A stretch of DNA of 29,002 nt. Origin: Beijerinckiaceae bacterium. Lineage in GTDB: Bacteria; Pseudomonadota; Alphaproteobacteria; Rhizobiales; Beijerinckiaceae. Below the pieces are notes generated by a model, which did not search any database, was not told where the DNA came from, and saw only the letters and a program-made list of their open reading frames with translations. The stretch covers positions 1-29,002 of the forward strand of contig CANCSY010000018.1 of the NCBI GenBank assembly GCA_947380915.1, written 5' to 3'. This document shows positions 1-8,322 of this stretch, piece after piece (position 1 is the first letter of the stretch; every line of letters starts with the position of its first letter). Position numbers and translations under genes: made by a program.

Positions 1-63
1 CGCAGAACGGATGATATCTTGCAGGTCCCCCCCGGCCTTGAACCGGGCGACGAGGAGCCGCAG

Positions 64-621
64 ATGTTCATCCAGACCGAATCGACGCCCAATCCCGCCA
101 CCCTCAAGTTCCTGCCCGGACGTTCCGTCATGCAGGACGGCACCCTCGACATGCGCAGCGTGGCTGACGCAGCCCGCTCGCCGCTGGCCCAGGCGCTGTT
201 TTCCATCGAGGGCGTGACCGGGGTCTTCTTCGCCCCCGAATTCATCTCCGTGACCAAGGCCGACGGCGAGTGGCAGCATCTCAAGCCCGCCATCCTCGGC
301 GTGATCATGGAACATTACACTTCCGGCGCCCCCCTGCTGGCCGAGGGCGCCGAAGAGGGCGAGACGGCGGACGAATTCTACGATCCCGCCGATGAGGAGA
401 CCGTCGCGACCATCAAGGAGTTGCTGGAGGCGCGCATTCGGCCGGCGGTGGCAGGGGACGGCGGCGACATCACCTTCCGGGGCTTTCGCGATGGCACGGT
501 TTATCTCGCCATGAAGGGCGCCTGCGCGGGCTGCCCCTCCTCCACCGCCACGCTGAAGCACGGCATCCAGAACATGTTCCGCCACTATCTGCCCGAAGTG
601 CAGGCGGTGGAGCAGATCTGA
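64..621 (+). CDS. NifU-family Fe-S cluster scaffold/carrier (Nfu type)
   Basis: Predicted 185-residue Fe-S carrier of the Nfu type, which passes assembled [4Fe-4S] clusters to client enzymes in the cytoplasm. The N-terminal half (about residues 1-90, opening MFIQTESTPNP) matches the Nfu N-terminal domain. The C-terminal half is a NifU-like domain with the cluster-binding pair C154-x-x-C157 in G-A-C-A-G-C-P. Length is normal for the family. I chose ATG 64 because GAGGAG (52-57) sits 6 bases upstream and the family starts at this methionine; an upstream in-frame TTG at 19 would add 15 unlike residues. A small inverted repeat, CCCGG (31-35) and CCGGG (43-47), lies just before the Shine-Dalgarno. 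MiaB, a radical-SAM Fe-S enzyme downstream, is a plausible client, but that is inference. Confidence 0.93.
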   Translation: MFIQTESTPNPATLKFLPGRSVMQDGTLDMRSVADAARSPLAQALFSIEGVTGVFFAPEFISVTKADGEWQHLKPAILGVIMEHYTSGAPLLAEGAEEGETADEFYDPADEETVATIKELLEARIRPAVAGDGGDITFRGFRDGTVYLAMKGACAGCPSSTATLKHGIQNMFRHYLPEVQAVEQI

Positions 622-652
622 GCGTCACGCTCCAAGAGGACAGTTTGACCCG

Positions 653-1366
653 ATGAGAATTCTGGCGCTCGACACCGCGCTTCCCGCCGTCTGCGCCTGC
701 GTTCTGGAGAGTGGGGCGACGGAGCCTCTGGTCATGGAAACTCTCGCCATGGAGCGTGGCCATGCGGAGGCCCTGCTGCCGCTGATCGAGCGCGTCATGG
801 CGCAGGTGGAGGGGGGCTTCGCCTCGCTTGACCGCATTGCGGTGACGGTGGGGCCTGGGTCCTTCACGGGAATCCGCGTGGCGATTTCGGCGGCGCGGGG
901 CTTTGGCGTGGCGCTCGATATTCCCGTCGTGGGGGTTTCGACCCTGGCGGCCTTCGCGGCGCCTCTGGTGCTGGGGCCAAGATCTGCGGCGCAAAAGCCA
1001 GCCTCGTCCCTGCCCGGCGTGATCGTCTCGGCCATCGACGCCCGCCATGGCCAGGTCTATGTGCAGGCCTGTTCGCAGACGGGCGCGATCCTCATGGCGC
1101 CCACGGTGCTGCCTCTGGCCGAAGCCATCGAAAAGCTGCCGCCCGGGCCCCTGCGCATCACCGGATCCGCCGCGCCCCTGCTCGCCATAGCCGCCTGGTC
1201 CAGCCATCGAGCGGCCGAGGTGGAGGGCGATATTGCGACGACGCCGATCCTCTATGTGGCGCGGCTTGGCATGATCGCTGATCCGGCAGCGGCGCCGCCG
1301 CGCCCGCTCTACATCAAGGCGCCCGATGTGAAGCCACCCTCCCCTTTCCGCTTCGGCTTCGCCTGA
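653..1366 (+). CDS. tsaB: tRNA threonylcarbamoyladenosine biosynthesis protein TsaB
   Basis: Predicted 237-residue TsaB (YeaZ), the inactive ASKHA-fold partner that binds TsaD in the complex making N6-threonylcarbamoyladenosine at position 37 of ANN-decoding tRNAs. Visible family marks are the N-terminal I-L-A-L-D-T-A strand (residues 3-9) and G-P-G-S-F-T-G-I-R at 67-75. The ATG follows AGAGGA (635-640) at a normal distance. The gene lies 31 bases after the Nfu gene and ends 7 bases before rimI, so the three are probably co-transcribed. The tsaB-rimI pairing is a recurring bacterial arrangement and supports both calls. Length is ordinary and no damage is visible. Confidence 0.95.
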   Translation: MRILALDTALPAVCACVLESGATEPLVMETLAMERGHAEALLPLIERVMAQVEGGFASLDRIAVTVGPGSFTGIRVAISAARGFGVALDIPVVGVSTLAAFAAPLVLGPRSAAQKPASSLPGVIVSAIDARHGQVYVQACSQTGAILMAPTVLPLAEAIEKLPPGPLRITGSAAPLLAIAAWSSHRAAEVEGDIATTPILYVARLGMIADPAAAPPRPLYIKAPDVKPPSPFRFGFA

Positions 1367-1373
1367 GGCCCCC

Positions 1374-1862
1374 ATGTGGCCCTTCTCCAGACCCAGACCC
1401 CCCGCCGATCCCGTCATCCGGCTCTTCGCGCCCGCGCGCGCTGCGGCCTGCGCCGCGATCCATGCGGGCGCCTTTCATCGGGGCTGGTCGGCGCAGGAGA
1501 TCGCCGCCCTGGCCGCCGAGCCTTCGGTTCTCGCCCATGTGGCGCTTGATTCGCGCGAATCCGCCGTTCTCGGCTTTTCGCTGGCCCGCCATGCGGGTCA
1601 GGAGGCGGAAATTCTGACCATCGTGGTGGATTCGGCCCGGCAGGGCCGAGGCCTCGGCCGCATCCTGCTCGCGGCGCAGCTTGACGCTCTGGAGGCCCTG
1701 GGGGTCACGGAGGTCTTTCTCGAGGTGGAGGCGGGAAACGCAGCAGCGCTCGCGCTTTACGCGAAGCTGGGCTTCAGCCAGGTGGGCGAGCGCAAGGCCT
1801 ATTACGCCAAACCGGGGCAGCCAGCCGCCACGGCGCTCATCCTGCGCCGCGTGGCGGCGTGA
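1374..1862 (+). CDS. rimI: GNAT N-acetyltransferase, ribosomal-protein S18-alanine type
   Basis: Predicted 162-residue acetyltransferase of the RimI type, transferring acetyl from acetyl-CoA to a protein N-terminal alanine (S18 in Escherichia coli). The acetyl-CoA pyrophosphate-binding motif is R-Q-G-R-G-L-G at residues 89-95. The C-terminal GNAT part reads [13 protein letters not shown] with L-G-F after it (about 117-134), the usual RimI pattern. It starts 7 bases after the tsaB stop. The assignment to RimI rather than another GNAT rests on these motifs plus the tsaB linkage; the true substrate is not proven by sequence. It is followed by a 79-base gap before miaB. Confidence 0.9.
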   Translation: MWPFSRPRPPADPVIRLFAPARAAACAAIHAGAFHRGWSAQEIAALAAEPSVLAHVALDSRESAVLGFSLARHAGQEAEILTIVVDSARQGRGLGRILLAAQLDALEALGVTEVFLEVEAGNAAALALYAKLGFSQVGERKAYYAKPGQPAATALILRRVAA

Positions 1863-1941
1863 CAAGCGGGCCTGTGTCGCGGGCGAAAGTCTGCTAGGAT
1901 GGTTAACAGTTTCCTCATCAGCGACGGCAAGGGTTCGGATT

Positions 1942-3345
1942 TTGCAATCTCAGGGTGACGCCTCCTCGCAGGTGGATGATCGCAAGCGCAAGGTGTTTGT
2001 GAAGTCCTACGGCTGTCAGATGAATGTCTATGACGCCACGCGCATGACCGATGTGCTCGCCAAGGAAGGCTATGAGGAGACGGCGGTGATGGAGAGCGCC
2101 GACCTCATCGTGCTCAACACCTGCCATATCCGCGAACACGCATCCGAGAAGGTTTTTTCGGAGCTTGGCAAGATCCGCCTGCTCAAGCAGGAGCGGGCGG
2201 CGCGCGGCGTCGAGACGAAAATCGCCGTGGCCGGTTGCGTCGCCCAGGCCGAGGGTGCGGAGATCCTGCGCCGCCAGCCCGCCGTCGATCTGGTGGTGGG
2301 TCCGCAGAACTACCATCGCTTGCCGGACCTGCTGCGCCGGACGGACAATGGCGCGGGCGTGGTCGACACCGAATTTCCCGTCGAGGACAAATTCGACCAT
2401 CTCGCCGATCCGACCCCTGAGAAGATTCGCACGCGCGGGCTCAGCGCCTTCGTTACCGTGCAGGAAGGCTGCGACAAGTTCTGCACCTTCTGTGTGGTGC
2501 CTTATACGCGCGGCGCCGAGGTCTCGCGCCCCGTGCATCAGATCATTCAGGAAGTGGAACGGCTGGCGGCCTCCGGCGTGCGCGAGGTGACTCTGCTGGG
2601 CCAGAACGTCAACGCCTATCACGGCGAAGGTCCCAAGGGCGGCGCCTGGTCGCTGGCGCGTCTGGCGGAACGGATCGCGGAGGTCCCGGGCATCGCGCGC
2701 ATCCGCTATACGACCAGCCATCCCAATGACATGAGCGACGATCTCCTCGCCGCCCACCGCGATCTCCCCCAGTTCATGCCTTTCCTGCATCTGCCGGTGC
2801 AGTCCGGTTCGGATCGCATATTGGCCTTGATGAACCGCAAGCACAGCGTCGCCGACTATCTGCGCCAGATCGAGCGCATCCGCGCCGCGCGGCCCGATAT
2901 GGCCCTGTCGTCCGATTTCATCGTTGGCTTTCCCGGCGAGACCGAAGCGGATTTTCAGGACACCTTGCGCCTTATCGAAGAGGTCACATTCGCCAGCGCC
3001 TATTTCTTCAAATATTCCGCGCGTCCGGGCACGCCCGCCTCGACCATGGACGAACATGCGCCCGAGGAAGTGAAGGCCGAGCGCCTTGCGCGCCTCAAGG
3101 CGCTGGTCGATGGCCAGCGCGACGCCTTCAACAAGGCCATGCTCGGCCAGAGCGTGGATGTGCTCTTCGAAAAGCCGGGCCGTCGCCCCGGCCAGATCGG
3201 CGGCAAGACCCCATGGCTCCATGCGGTGCATGTGGATGGACCGCAGGAACTCATTGGCCAGATCGCGCGGGTGCGTATCATCGAAGTGGGCGTGAACTCC
3301 CTTTATGGGCGTTTGGGTGATTCTCTCACGGAGGCCAGTCATTGA
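1942..3345 (+). CDS. miaB: tRNA-2-methylthio-N6-dimethylallyladenosine synthase MiaB
   Basis: Predicted 467-residue radical-SAM methylthiotransferase that converts i6A37 to ms2i6A37 in tRNA. The N-terminal UPF0004 domain carries the three cluster cysteines C25 (S-Y-G-C-Q-M-N), C61 (N-T-C-H-I-R-E) and C99 (V-A-G-C-V-A). The radical-SAM triad is C177-x3-C181-x2-C184, and a TRAM RNA-binding domain occupies roughly the last 65 residues. The open frame continues upstream through rimI without an ATG. I chose TTG 1942 because AAGGG (1929-1933) lies 8 bases upstream and it gives normal length; GTG 1972 is the alternative. The stop overlaps the phoH start by four bases, implying translational coupling. 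Confidence 0.93.
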   Translation: MQSQGDASSQVDDRKRKVFVKSYGCQMNVYDATRMTDVLAKEGYEETAVMESADLIVLNTCHIREHASEKVFSELGKIRLLKQERAARGVETKIAVAGCVAQAEGAEILRRQPAVDLVVGPQNYHRLPDLLRRTDNGAGVVDTEFPVEDKFDHLADPTPEKIRTRGLSAFVTVQEGCDKFCTFCVVPYTRGAEVSRPVHQIIQEVERLAASGVREVTLLGQNVNAYHGEGPKGGAWSLARLAERIAEVPGIARIRYTTSHPNDMSDDLLAAHRDLPQFMPFLHLPVQSGSDRILALMNRKHSVADYLRQIERIRAARPDMALSSDFIVGFPGETEADFQDTLRLIEEVTFASAYFFKYSARPGTPASTMDEHAPEEVKAERLARLKALVDGQRDAFNKAMLGQSVDVLFEKPGRRPGQIGGKTPWLHAVHVDGPQELIGQIARVRIIEVGVNSLYGRLGDSLTEASH

Positions 3346-4400
3346 GGCAGACAATCCCCGTCCGAAGTGAAACGGCGCCGCCAAGGGCGCGCATCGAGCG
3401 CAACGCCGACTCCAGCGAGATCACCCTCGCCTTCGAGGACAATCGCTCCGCCTCGCTTGTCTTTGGCCTCTATGACCAGAACATCGCCAAGATCGAGCGA
3501 AGGCTTGAAGTCTCAGCGGTGGCCAATGGCAATCACGTCATCATCAAGGGCGCGCCCGAGGCCTGCGAACAGGCGCGGCGGGTGTTCGAAATCCTTTATG
3601 AGCGCGTGCGGCATGGGCAGGCCATCACGCTGGGCGATGTGGACGGCGCCATCCAGGAAGGCGCGCTGCAGGGCACGCTCTTTCCCAAGGACAAGGCTGT
3701 GGAGGCGCCGCGCGGCGTCTTCGAACATGTGGGCACCCGCAAGCGCGGCATGGTGCGCGCGCGCAACGCGGCGCAGGATCTCTATCTGCGCCTGCTCAAG
3801 AAGCATGAACTGGTCTTCGCCGAGGGCCCGGCGGGCACGGGCAAGACCTGGCTGGCGGTGGGCCATGCGGTGTCGCTGCTCGAACAGGGCGTGGTGGAGC
3901 GGCTCATTCTGTCGCGCCCTGCGGTGGAGGCGGGCGAGCGGCTCGGCTTCCTGCCCGGCGACATGCGCGAGAAGGTCGACCCCTATCTGCGGCCCATCTA
4001 TGACGCGCTCTATGATTTCATGGATGGCCGCACGGTGGAGCGGGGCATGCAGACCGGCATGATCGAAGTGGCGCCGCTCGCCTTCATGCGCGGGCGCACG
4101 CTTACGGGCTCCTGCGTCTTGTTGGACGAGGCGCAGAACGCCACCTCCATGCAGATGAAGATGTTCCTGACCCGCCTTGGCGAGGGCTCGCGCATGATCA
4201 TCACGGGCGATCCCACCCAGACCGATCTGCCCCCCGGGCAGAAGTCCGGCCTCAGCGAGGCCATTGGCCTTTTGAGCGAACTCGAAGGCATCGGCCATGT
4301 GCGCTTCCGCGCCGCCGATGTGGTGCGCCATGATCTGGTGCGCCGCATCGTCGACGCCTATGAGGCGCCCGGACGAGAGGCGGCGGCGGCGCGGCCATGA
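3342..4400 (+). CDS. phoH: PhoH-family ATPase
   Basis: Predicted 352-residue PhoH-like P-loop ATPase. The N-terminal third contains a KH-like segment (about residues 60-90). The Walker A motif is G-P-A-G-T-G-K-T at 162-169 and the Walker B is L-L-D-E-A-Q with D262 and E263. The gene starts with TTG at 3342 inside the sequence ATTGA, overlapping the miaB stop; GGAGG (3330-3334) is 7 bases upstream and no in-frame ATG occurs for about 400 bases, so the TTG start is well supported. Its stop overlaps the ybeY ATG by four bases. The phoH-ybeY linkage is widely conserved and suggests a role in RNA metabolism, although the molecular substrate of PhoH remains unclear. Confidence 0.94.
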   Translation: MRQTIPVRSETAPPRARIERNADSSEITLAFEDNRSASLVFGLYDQNIAKIERRLEVSAVANGNHVIIKGAPEACEQARRVFEILYERVRHGQAITLGDVDGAIQEGALQGTLFPKDKAVEAPRGVFEHVGTRKRGMVRARNAAQDLYLRLLKKHELVFAEGPAGTGKTWLAVGHAVSLLEQGVVERLILSRPAVEAGERLGFLPGDMREKVDPYLRPIYDALYDFMDGRTVERGMQTGMIEVAPLAFMRGRTLTGSCVLLDEAQNATSMQMKMFLTRLGEGSRMIITGDPTQTDLPPGQKSGLSEAIGLLSELEGIGHVRFRAADVVRHDLVRRIVDAYEAPGREAAAARP

Positions 4401-4894
4401 ACCCTCTGTTATCCACGCTGGTGGAATGCGAGTCCTGGAACCAGCATGAGGGTTTCGAGGCCCTCGCCCGCGAGGTGATCGCCGGGGCGGTCGCCGCCAC
4501 GAAGATCAAGCTGGCGAAAGGGGCCGAGGTCAGCCTGCTGCTCTGCGACGACGCGCGCATCCGCGACATCAATCGCGAGTGGCGCGGTCTCGACAAGCCT
4601 ACCAATGTGCTGTCCTTCCCCGCTGCGCCGCGCATCATGCTGGCGAAGTCTCCGGCCGTGGGCGACATCGCCATCGCCTATGAAACCGTTGCGCGGGAAG
4701 CGCTGGACGAGGGCAAGACCTTCCGCGACCACTATATGCATATGGTGGCGCACGGCTTCCTGCATCTGCTGGGCTATGATCATGAAACTGACGCAGAAGC
4801 GGAGGAGATGGAGGGGCTGGAGATCAGCATCCTCAGCGCCCTTGGCGTGGCCGATCCCTATGCGATGCTTGATATGGACTTGACGGACCGATGA
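4397..4894 (+). CDS. ybeY: Endoribonuclease YbeY (16S rRNA maturation)
   Basis: Predicted 165-residue metallo-endoribonuclease YbeY, which acts in 16S rRNA 3'-end maturation and ribosome quality control. The zinc-binding signature H-G-x-x-H-x5-H is present as H119, H123 and H129 (H-G-F-L-H-L-L-G-Y-D-H). The conserved T-N-V-L-S-F-P stretch lies near residues 70-76. The ATG at 4397 overlaps the phoH stop (ATGA), and the ybeY stop overlaps the next start the same way, so this gene sits in the middle of a translationally coupled chain. Length and motif order match the family and no anomaly is seen. Confidence 0.95.
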   Translation: MNPLLSTLVECESWNQHEGFEALAREVIAGAVAATKIKLAKGAEVSLLLCDDARIRDINREWRGLDKPTNVLSFPAAPRIMLAKSPAVGDIAIAYETVAREALDEGKTFRDHYMHMVAHGFLHLLGYDHETDAEAEEMEGLEISILSALGVADPYAMLDMDLTDR

Positions 4895-5835
4895 GCAGTT
4901 CCGACACACCCAACGCAACGGGCGCCGACAAGCCCGGGCTCTTTGATCGATTGCGGGCCTTGTTTGGTTTGCAGGGCGCCTCGGTGCGCGAGGATATCGA
5001 AGATGCGCTGGAGGACGCCGCCACTTCAGACGATTTCACGCCGCAGGAACGGCTGATTCTCAAGAATGTCCTGTCCCTGCACGAGTTGCGCGTGGCCGAT
5101 GTGATGGTGCCGCGCGCGGATATCATCAGCGTGCGCGCCGACGCGACCCTGGGCGAAGTGCTCTCGATCTTCCGCACGGCGGGGCACTCGCGCATTCCCG
5201 TCTATGGGGACACGCTCGATGATCCCCGGGGCATGGTGCATATCCGTGATTTCCTGGATTTTCTCGCCAAGGTGGCGGACCCTGCGGGGGCGCCGGAATC
5301 GGCGAAACTTTCGGGTCTGAATGGCGTCGATCTCACCACGCCCCTGTCGCTTGCGCGCATTCTGCGTCCGGTGCTCTTCGCCCCGCCCTCCATGCCAGCC
5401 CTCGACCTGCTCGTGAAGATGCAGGCGATGCGTACCCATATAGCTCTGGTTATTGACGAATATGGCGGCACCGATGGTCTCGTCTCCATCGAGGATATCG
5501 TCGAGACCATCGTGGGCGACATCGAGGACGAGCATGATCTTGATGAGGCGCCGCAGATCGAGGCGGCGGCGGATGGCAGCTTCATCGTGGACGCCCGCGC
5601 CAGTCTTGATTCCGTCGCTCAGGCGGTGGACGCCCCCATGGACACGCTTGTGGATCTGGAGGAGGTCGATACGATCGCAGGTCTTGTCTCGGCCCTTGCC
5701 GGGCATGTGCCTGCGCGCGGCGAGATCATCCAGTTGGGCGAGGCGCTCGAATGCGAAGTGCTCGACGCCGACCCGCGCCGGGTGAAGAAGATTCGTATCC
5801 GCAAATCGGTCGCCGGCCCTGCGAATGATGTTTGA
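4891..5835 (+). CDS. HlyC/CorC-type CBS-domain protein
   Basis: Predicted 314-residue soluble protein with the CorC/HlyC layout and no membrane segments. Two CBS domains span roughly residues 65-125 (V-A-D-V-M-V-P-R-A-D start) and 145-210 (I-A-L-V-I-D-E-Y-G-G-T-D-G-L-V core), followed by a C-terminal CorC_HlyC transporter-associated domain (about 225-305). CBS pairs bind adenine nucleotides. CorC was linked to Mg2+/Co2+ efflux in enterobacteria and the haemolysin name is historical, so the transport role here is only inferred. It starts within the ybeY stop (ATGA) and ends about 50 bases before lnt. The ybeY-corC-lnt order is common in proteobacteria, which supports the call. Confidence 0.92.
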   Translation: MSSSDTPNATGADKPGLFDRLRALFGLQGASVREDIEDALEDAATSDDFTPQERLILKNVLSLHELRVADVMVPRADIISVRADATLGEVLSIFRTAGHSRIPVYGDTLDDPRGMVHIRDFLDFLAKVADPAGAPESAKLSGLNGVDLTTPLSLARILRPVLFAPPSMPALDLLVKMQAMRTHIALVIDEYGGTDGLVSIEDIVETIVGDIEDEHDLDEAPQIEAAADGSFIVDARASLDSVAQAVDAPMDTLVDLEEVDTIAGLVSALAGHVPARGEIIQLGEALECEVLDADPRRVKKIRIRKSVAGPANDV

Positions 5836-5886
5836 TCGCGGGGCGCCTCTTCGGCGGCCCGGCATTGATTGACGAGACGATTCAAG

Positions 5887-7536
5887 ATGGTTCTTGCTGA
5901 CCTCATCATATTGTCCTTTGGCTGGCGCAGGCGCTGCATCGCTTTGGCAGCAGGCGCCGTGGGCGCGCTGGCCATGGCGCCTTTCGATCTGTTCCCCGCC
6001 CTGTTCGTTCCCATGGTCACGGCCGTCTGGCTCGTTGATGGCTCTTCGCAAGCCTTCAAGGCGCGGGGCTGGCGCAACGCCGCCCTGCTGCGCTCGGCGC
6101 TGGAGGCGGCGCGGGACGGCTGGTGGCTGGGCTTCGGCTTCTTTGTCGCGGGCCTTTGGTGGCTGGGCGCCGCCTTTCTGGTGGAGCCGGATCAATTCGC
6201 CTGGGCCATGCCTTTCGCGGTTCTGGGCCTGCCCGCCCTGCTCGCCCTCTTCACGGGGCTGGGTTTTGGTCTGGCGCGGCTCTTGTGGAGCGCTGGTCCT
6301 GGCCGGATCATGGCGCTGGCCTTTGGCCTCGGGGCGAGCGAGTGGCTGCGCGGCGTCGTGGCGACCGGCTTTCCATGGAATTCCTTCGGTATGGCTTTGG
6401 GGGGCAACGGGATTCTCGCCCAACCGGCCGCGCTCGTGGGGCTCTATGGACTGAATGTTCTGGCGGCGCTGATCTTCGCCTCCCCCGCTTGCCTTGCCGA
6501 TGGCTATCGCGGCCAGGCGAGAAACGCGCGAGCACTCGCGCCGGTCCTTATGGGGCTGGGCCTGCTCGGCGCCATGGGCGCGGGCGGGGCCTTGCGCCTG
6601 TGGAGCGCGCCCAGCGACATGGCGCCGGGCGTTCGGCTGCGCATCATGCAGCCCAATTTGCCCCAGGACGATAAATTCCGCCCCGACTTCAAGGATCAGA
6701 TCCTCGACCGCTATCTGGCCCTGTCCGACCGCGCGACGTCGCCCCAGACCTCCGGCATCTCCGACGCCACTCATCTGATCTGGCCGGAATCCGCCTTTCC
6801 CTTCATCCTGTCGCGGGACGCGGGCGCGCTGGCGCGGATCGGGGGGGTTCTGGGTCGCGGAACCGTGCTGATTACAGGCGCCGCGCGGATGGGCGAGACG
6901 GTGCGTGGCGCTCGTTTGCCCGGCGAATCCAATACGCTCTACTACAATTCCATTCAGGCCCTGGCCAATGGCGGCGAAATCGTCGCCAGCTATGACAAGA
7001 CCCATCTGGTGCCTTTCGGCGAATATCTCCCCTTCAGCGGTTTTCTGGAGTCCTTCGGCCTGCGCCATTTCGTCCATATTCCCGGTGGTTTCGAACCGGG
7101 CGCCCGCCGCAGGCTGTTCGAGGCTCCGGGCCTGCCGCCCGCCGCCGCCCTGGTGTGCTATGAGGCCATTTTCCCTGGCGAGACGGTCCCGGCCGAGGCC
7201 TCGGGCGAACGTCCGGGCTTGCTGCTCAATGTCACCAATGATGGCTGGTTCGGGCTGACCACTGGCCCCCATCAGCATTTTTCCCAGGCGCGCCTGCGCG
7301 CGATCGAGGAGGGCTTGCCCCTGGTGCGCGCCGCCAATACGGGCCTCTCGGCGGTCGTGGATGGCTATGGTCGCATACTCCACAAGCTACCCCTGGGGGT
7401 CGAAGGGGTGATCGACAGCCCCCTCCCGCGCCCGGCCCCCACCACGGTCTTCGCCGCAAATCCCCTGCTCGGGCCTTTCCTTTTATTGCTATTATGTCTC
7501 GTCGGATCCCTGGTCTGGCGCAGGCCGACGCCATGA
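5887..7536 (+). CDS. lnt: Apolipoprotein N-acyltransferase
   Basis: Predicted 549-residue inner-membrane enzyme that adds the third acyl chain to the N-terminal cysteine of lipoproteins. The N-terminal half is a run of hydrophobic helices; the C-terminal periplasmic part is a nitrilase-like domain with the expected triad: E301 (W-P-E-S-A-F-P-F), K371 (Y-D-K-T-H-L-V-P-F-G-E-Y) and C424 (V-C-Y-E-A-I-F-P). A final hydrophobic segment near the C-terminus reads as the last helix. I prefer ATG 5887; an in-frame TTG at 5869 would add six residues and neither has a strong Shine-Dalgarno. It is last in the block that begins with the Nfu gene and is followed by a 223-base gap. Confidence 0.95.
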   Translation: MVLADLIILSFGWRRRCIALAAGAVGALAMAPFDLFPALFVPMVTAVWLVDGSSQAFKARGWRNAALLRSALEAARDGWWLGFGFFVAGLWWLGAAFLVEPDQFAWAMPFAVLGLPALLALFTGLGFGLARLLWSAGPGRIMALAFGLGASEWLRGVVATGFPWNSFGMALGGNGILAQPAALVGLYGLNVLAALIFASPACLADGYRGQARNARALAPVLMGLGLLGAMGAGGALRLWSAPSDMAPGVRLRIMQPNLPQDDKFRPDFKDQILDRYLALSDRATSPQTSGISDATHLIWPESAFPFILSRDAGALARIGGVLGRGTVLITGAARMGETVRGARLPGESNTLYYNSIQALANGGEIVASYDKTHLVPFGEYLPFSGFLESFGLRHFVHIPGGFEPGARRRLFEAPGLPPAAALVCYEAIFPGETVPAEASGERPGLLLNVTNDGWFGLTTGPHQHFSQARLRAIEEGLPLVRAANTGLSAVVDGYGRILHKLPLGVEGVIDSPLPRPAPTTVFAANPLLGPFLLLLLCLVGSLVWRRPTP

Positions 7537-7625
7537 GGGGTCAGGATTTGGTGTCAGATGATCTCTTGCAGTCTCCACTGATCTTAGTTTACCTATTCAT
7601 CTAAATGATTTTAAGGGGTTGCGGC

Positions 7626-7649
7626 TTGACGAAAAGGAATAGCCTGTTC
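7626..7649 (+). promoter_or_regulatory. Candidate promoter/operator of the XRE regulator
   Basis: A -35-like TTGACG (7626-7631) is followed by AATAGCCTGTTC at 7638-7649, which lies where the spacer to a -10 would be; no convincing -10 is visible. The 12-mer recurs with one mismatch upstream of metK, the next gene. A further perfect inverted repeat, TCGAAT (7712-7717) and ATTCGA (7728-7733), lies 27 bases before the GTG start. The surrounding 7537-7759 gap is less GC-rich than the genes and otherwise shows nothing I recognise. Confidence 0.35.
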
Positions 7650-7759
7650 ACTCTTACCCAGATAGCTGGTTGACCGATTGGCAATTGATCGCGACGACCA
7701 CACAATAGGTTTCGAATACAGGGGGAAATTCGACAGGTCCCCCGGATTGCGAGTTATGT

Positions 7760-8176
7760 GTGCCGAAATCTCCAAATCCCATCGACATCCATGTGGGCAG
7801 CCGTGTCAGGATGCGTCGCATGCTGCTGGGCCTCAGCCAGGAGAAGCTCGGCGAAGCGCTCGGCGTCACCTTCCAGCAGGTGCAGAAATACGAAAAGGGC
7901 ACGAACCGCATCGGCGCCGGGCGCCTGCAGGATATAGCCAAGGTTCTCGAGGCTCCGCCCTCCTTCTTCTTCCAGGACGCGCCGACGACAGGCGGCGTGG
8001 CGGCGGGCGGTTTTGAAGAAAGCGGTTCGGCTGAGTTCGTCGTGAAGTTCCTCTCCACGGTTGAAGGGCTTCAACTGAACAAGGCGTTCGCCGGCATCAA
8101 GGATCCCAAGGTGCGCCGCCGCCTGGTGGATCTGGTGGTCGCCATCGCCGCCAGCGAATCTGACGATCCTGCCTGA
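7760..8176 (+). CDS. XRE-family helix-turn-helix regulator (PraR-like)
   Basis: Predicted 138-residue DNA-binding protein. An XRE/Cro-type helix-turn-helix fills about residues 14-69, with S-Q-E-K-L-G, V-T-F-Q-Q-V-Q-K-Y-E-K-G and a conserved N-R-I-G-A-G-R-L after it. The C-terminal half is variable and may mediate oligomerisation. It resembles the alphaproteobacterial PraR-type regulators that, as I recall, repress quorum-sensing and adhesion genes in rhizobia; that name is from recall, so no symbol is given. The start is GTG 7760, which opens the conserved P-N-P-I-D-x-H-V-G-S-R motif; its Shine-Dalgarno is weak. Sequence motifs shared with the metK upstream region suggest autoregulation and control of metK. 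Confidence 0.9.
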   Translation: MPKSPNPIDIHVGSRVRMRRMLLGLSQEKLGEALGVTFQQVQKYEKGTNRIGAGRLQDIAKVLEAPPSFFFQDAPTTGGVAAGGFEESGSAEFVVKFLSTVEGLQLNKAFAGIKDPKVRRRLVDLVVAIAASESDDPA

Positions 8177-8178
8177 AC

Positions 8179-8240
8179 CGTTCGCTATATAGAACGAAAT
8201 AGCCCGTTCGGCTTGACCAAACGAACGCGGTCTGTAAAGA
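8179..8240 (+). promoter_or_regulatory. Candidate metK promoter with CGTTC/GAACG half-site array
   Basis: Four alternating half-sites are visible: CGTTC 8179-8183, GAACG 8192-8196, CGTTC 8205-8209 and GAACG 8223-8227. The first three are evenly spaced at 13 bases with 8-base gaps. AATAGCCCGTTC (8198-8209) matches the motif before the XRE gene. A possible promoter is TTGACC (8213-8218), 16 bases, TAAAGA (8235-8240). No SAM-type riboswitch was recognised in the remaining leader up to the start at 8323. Confidence 0.4.
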
Positions 8241-8322
8241 AGTTCCTCGCTTAAAGCTCGTTGAAGACCGCTCAGGGCGCGCAAACACGCTCGATGCGGC
8301 CAGATTTCCACCGGAGGCGTGC

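Noticed and set aside
1899..1958. 19-codon ATG frame in the rimI-miaB gap as a leader peptide
   Set aside because: No spaced Shine-Dalgarno, no recognisable content, and it overlaps the supported miaB start out of frame.
5026..7383. Very long minus-strand open frame (785 codons) opposite the CorC-type gene and lnt
   Set aside because: Its translation is low-complexity, rich in Arg, Gly, Gln and His, matches no family I know, and lies exactly antisense to two well-supported genes; it is a high-GC shadow.
8177..8322. SAM-sensing riboswitch in the metK leader
   Set aside because: I looked for SAM-II and SAM/SAH-type pseudoknot patterns and found neither; the leader is better explained by operator-like half-sites. 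A covariance-model search would settle it.
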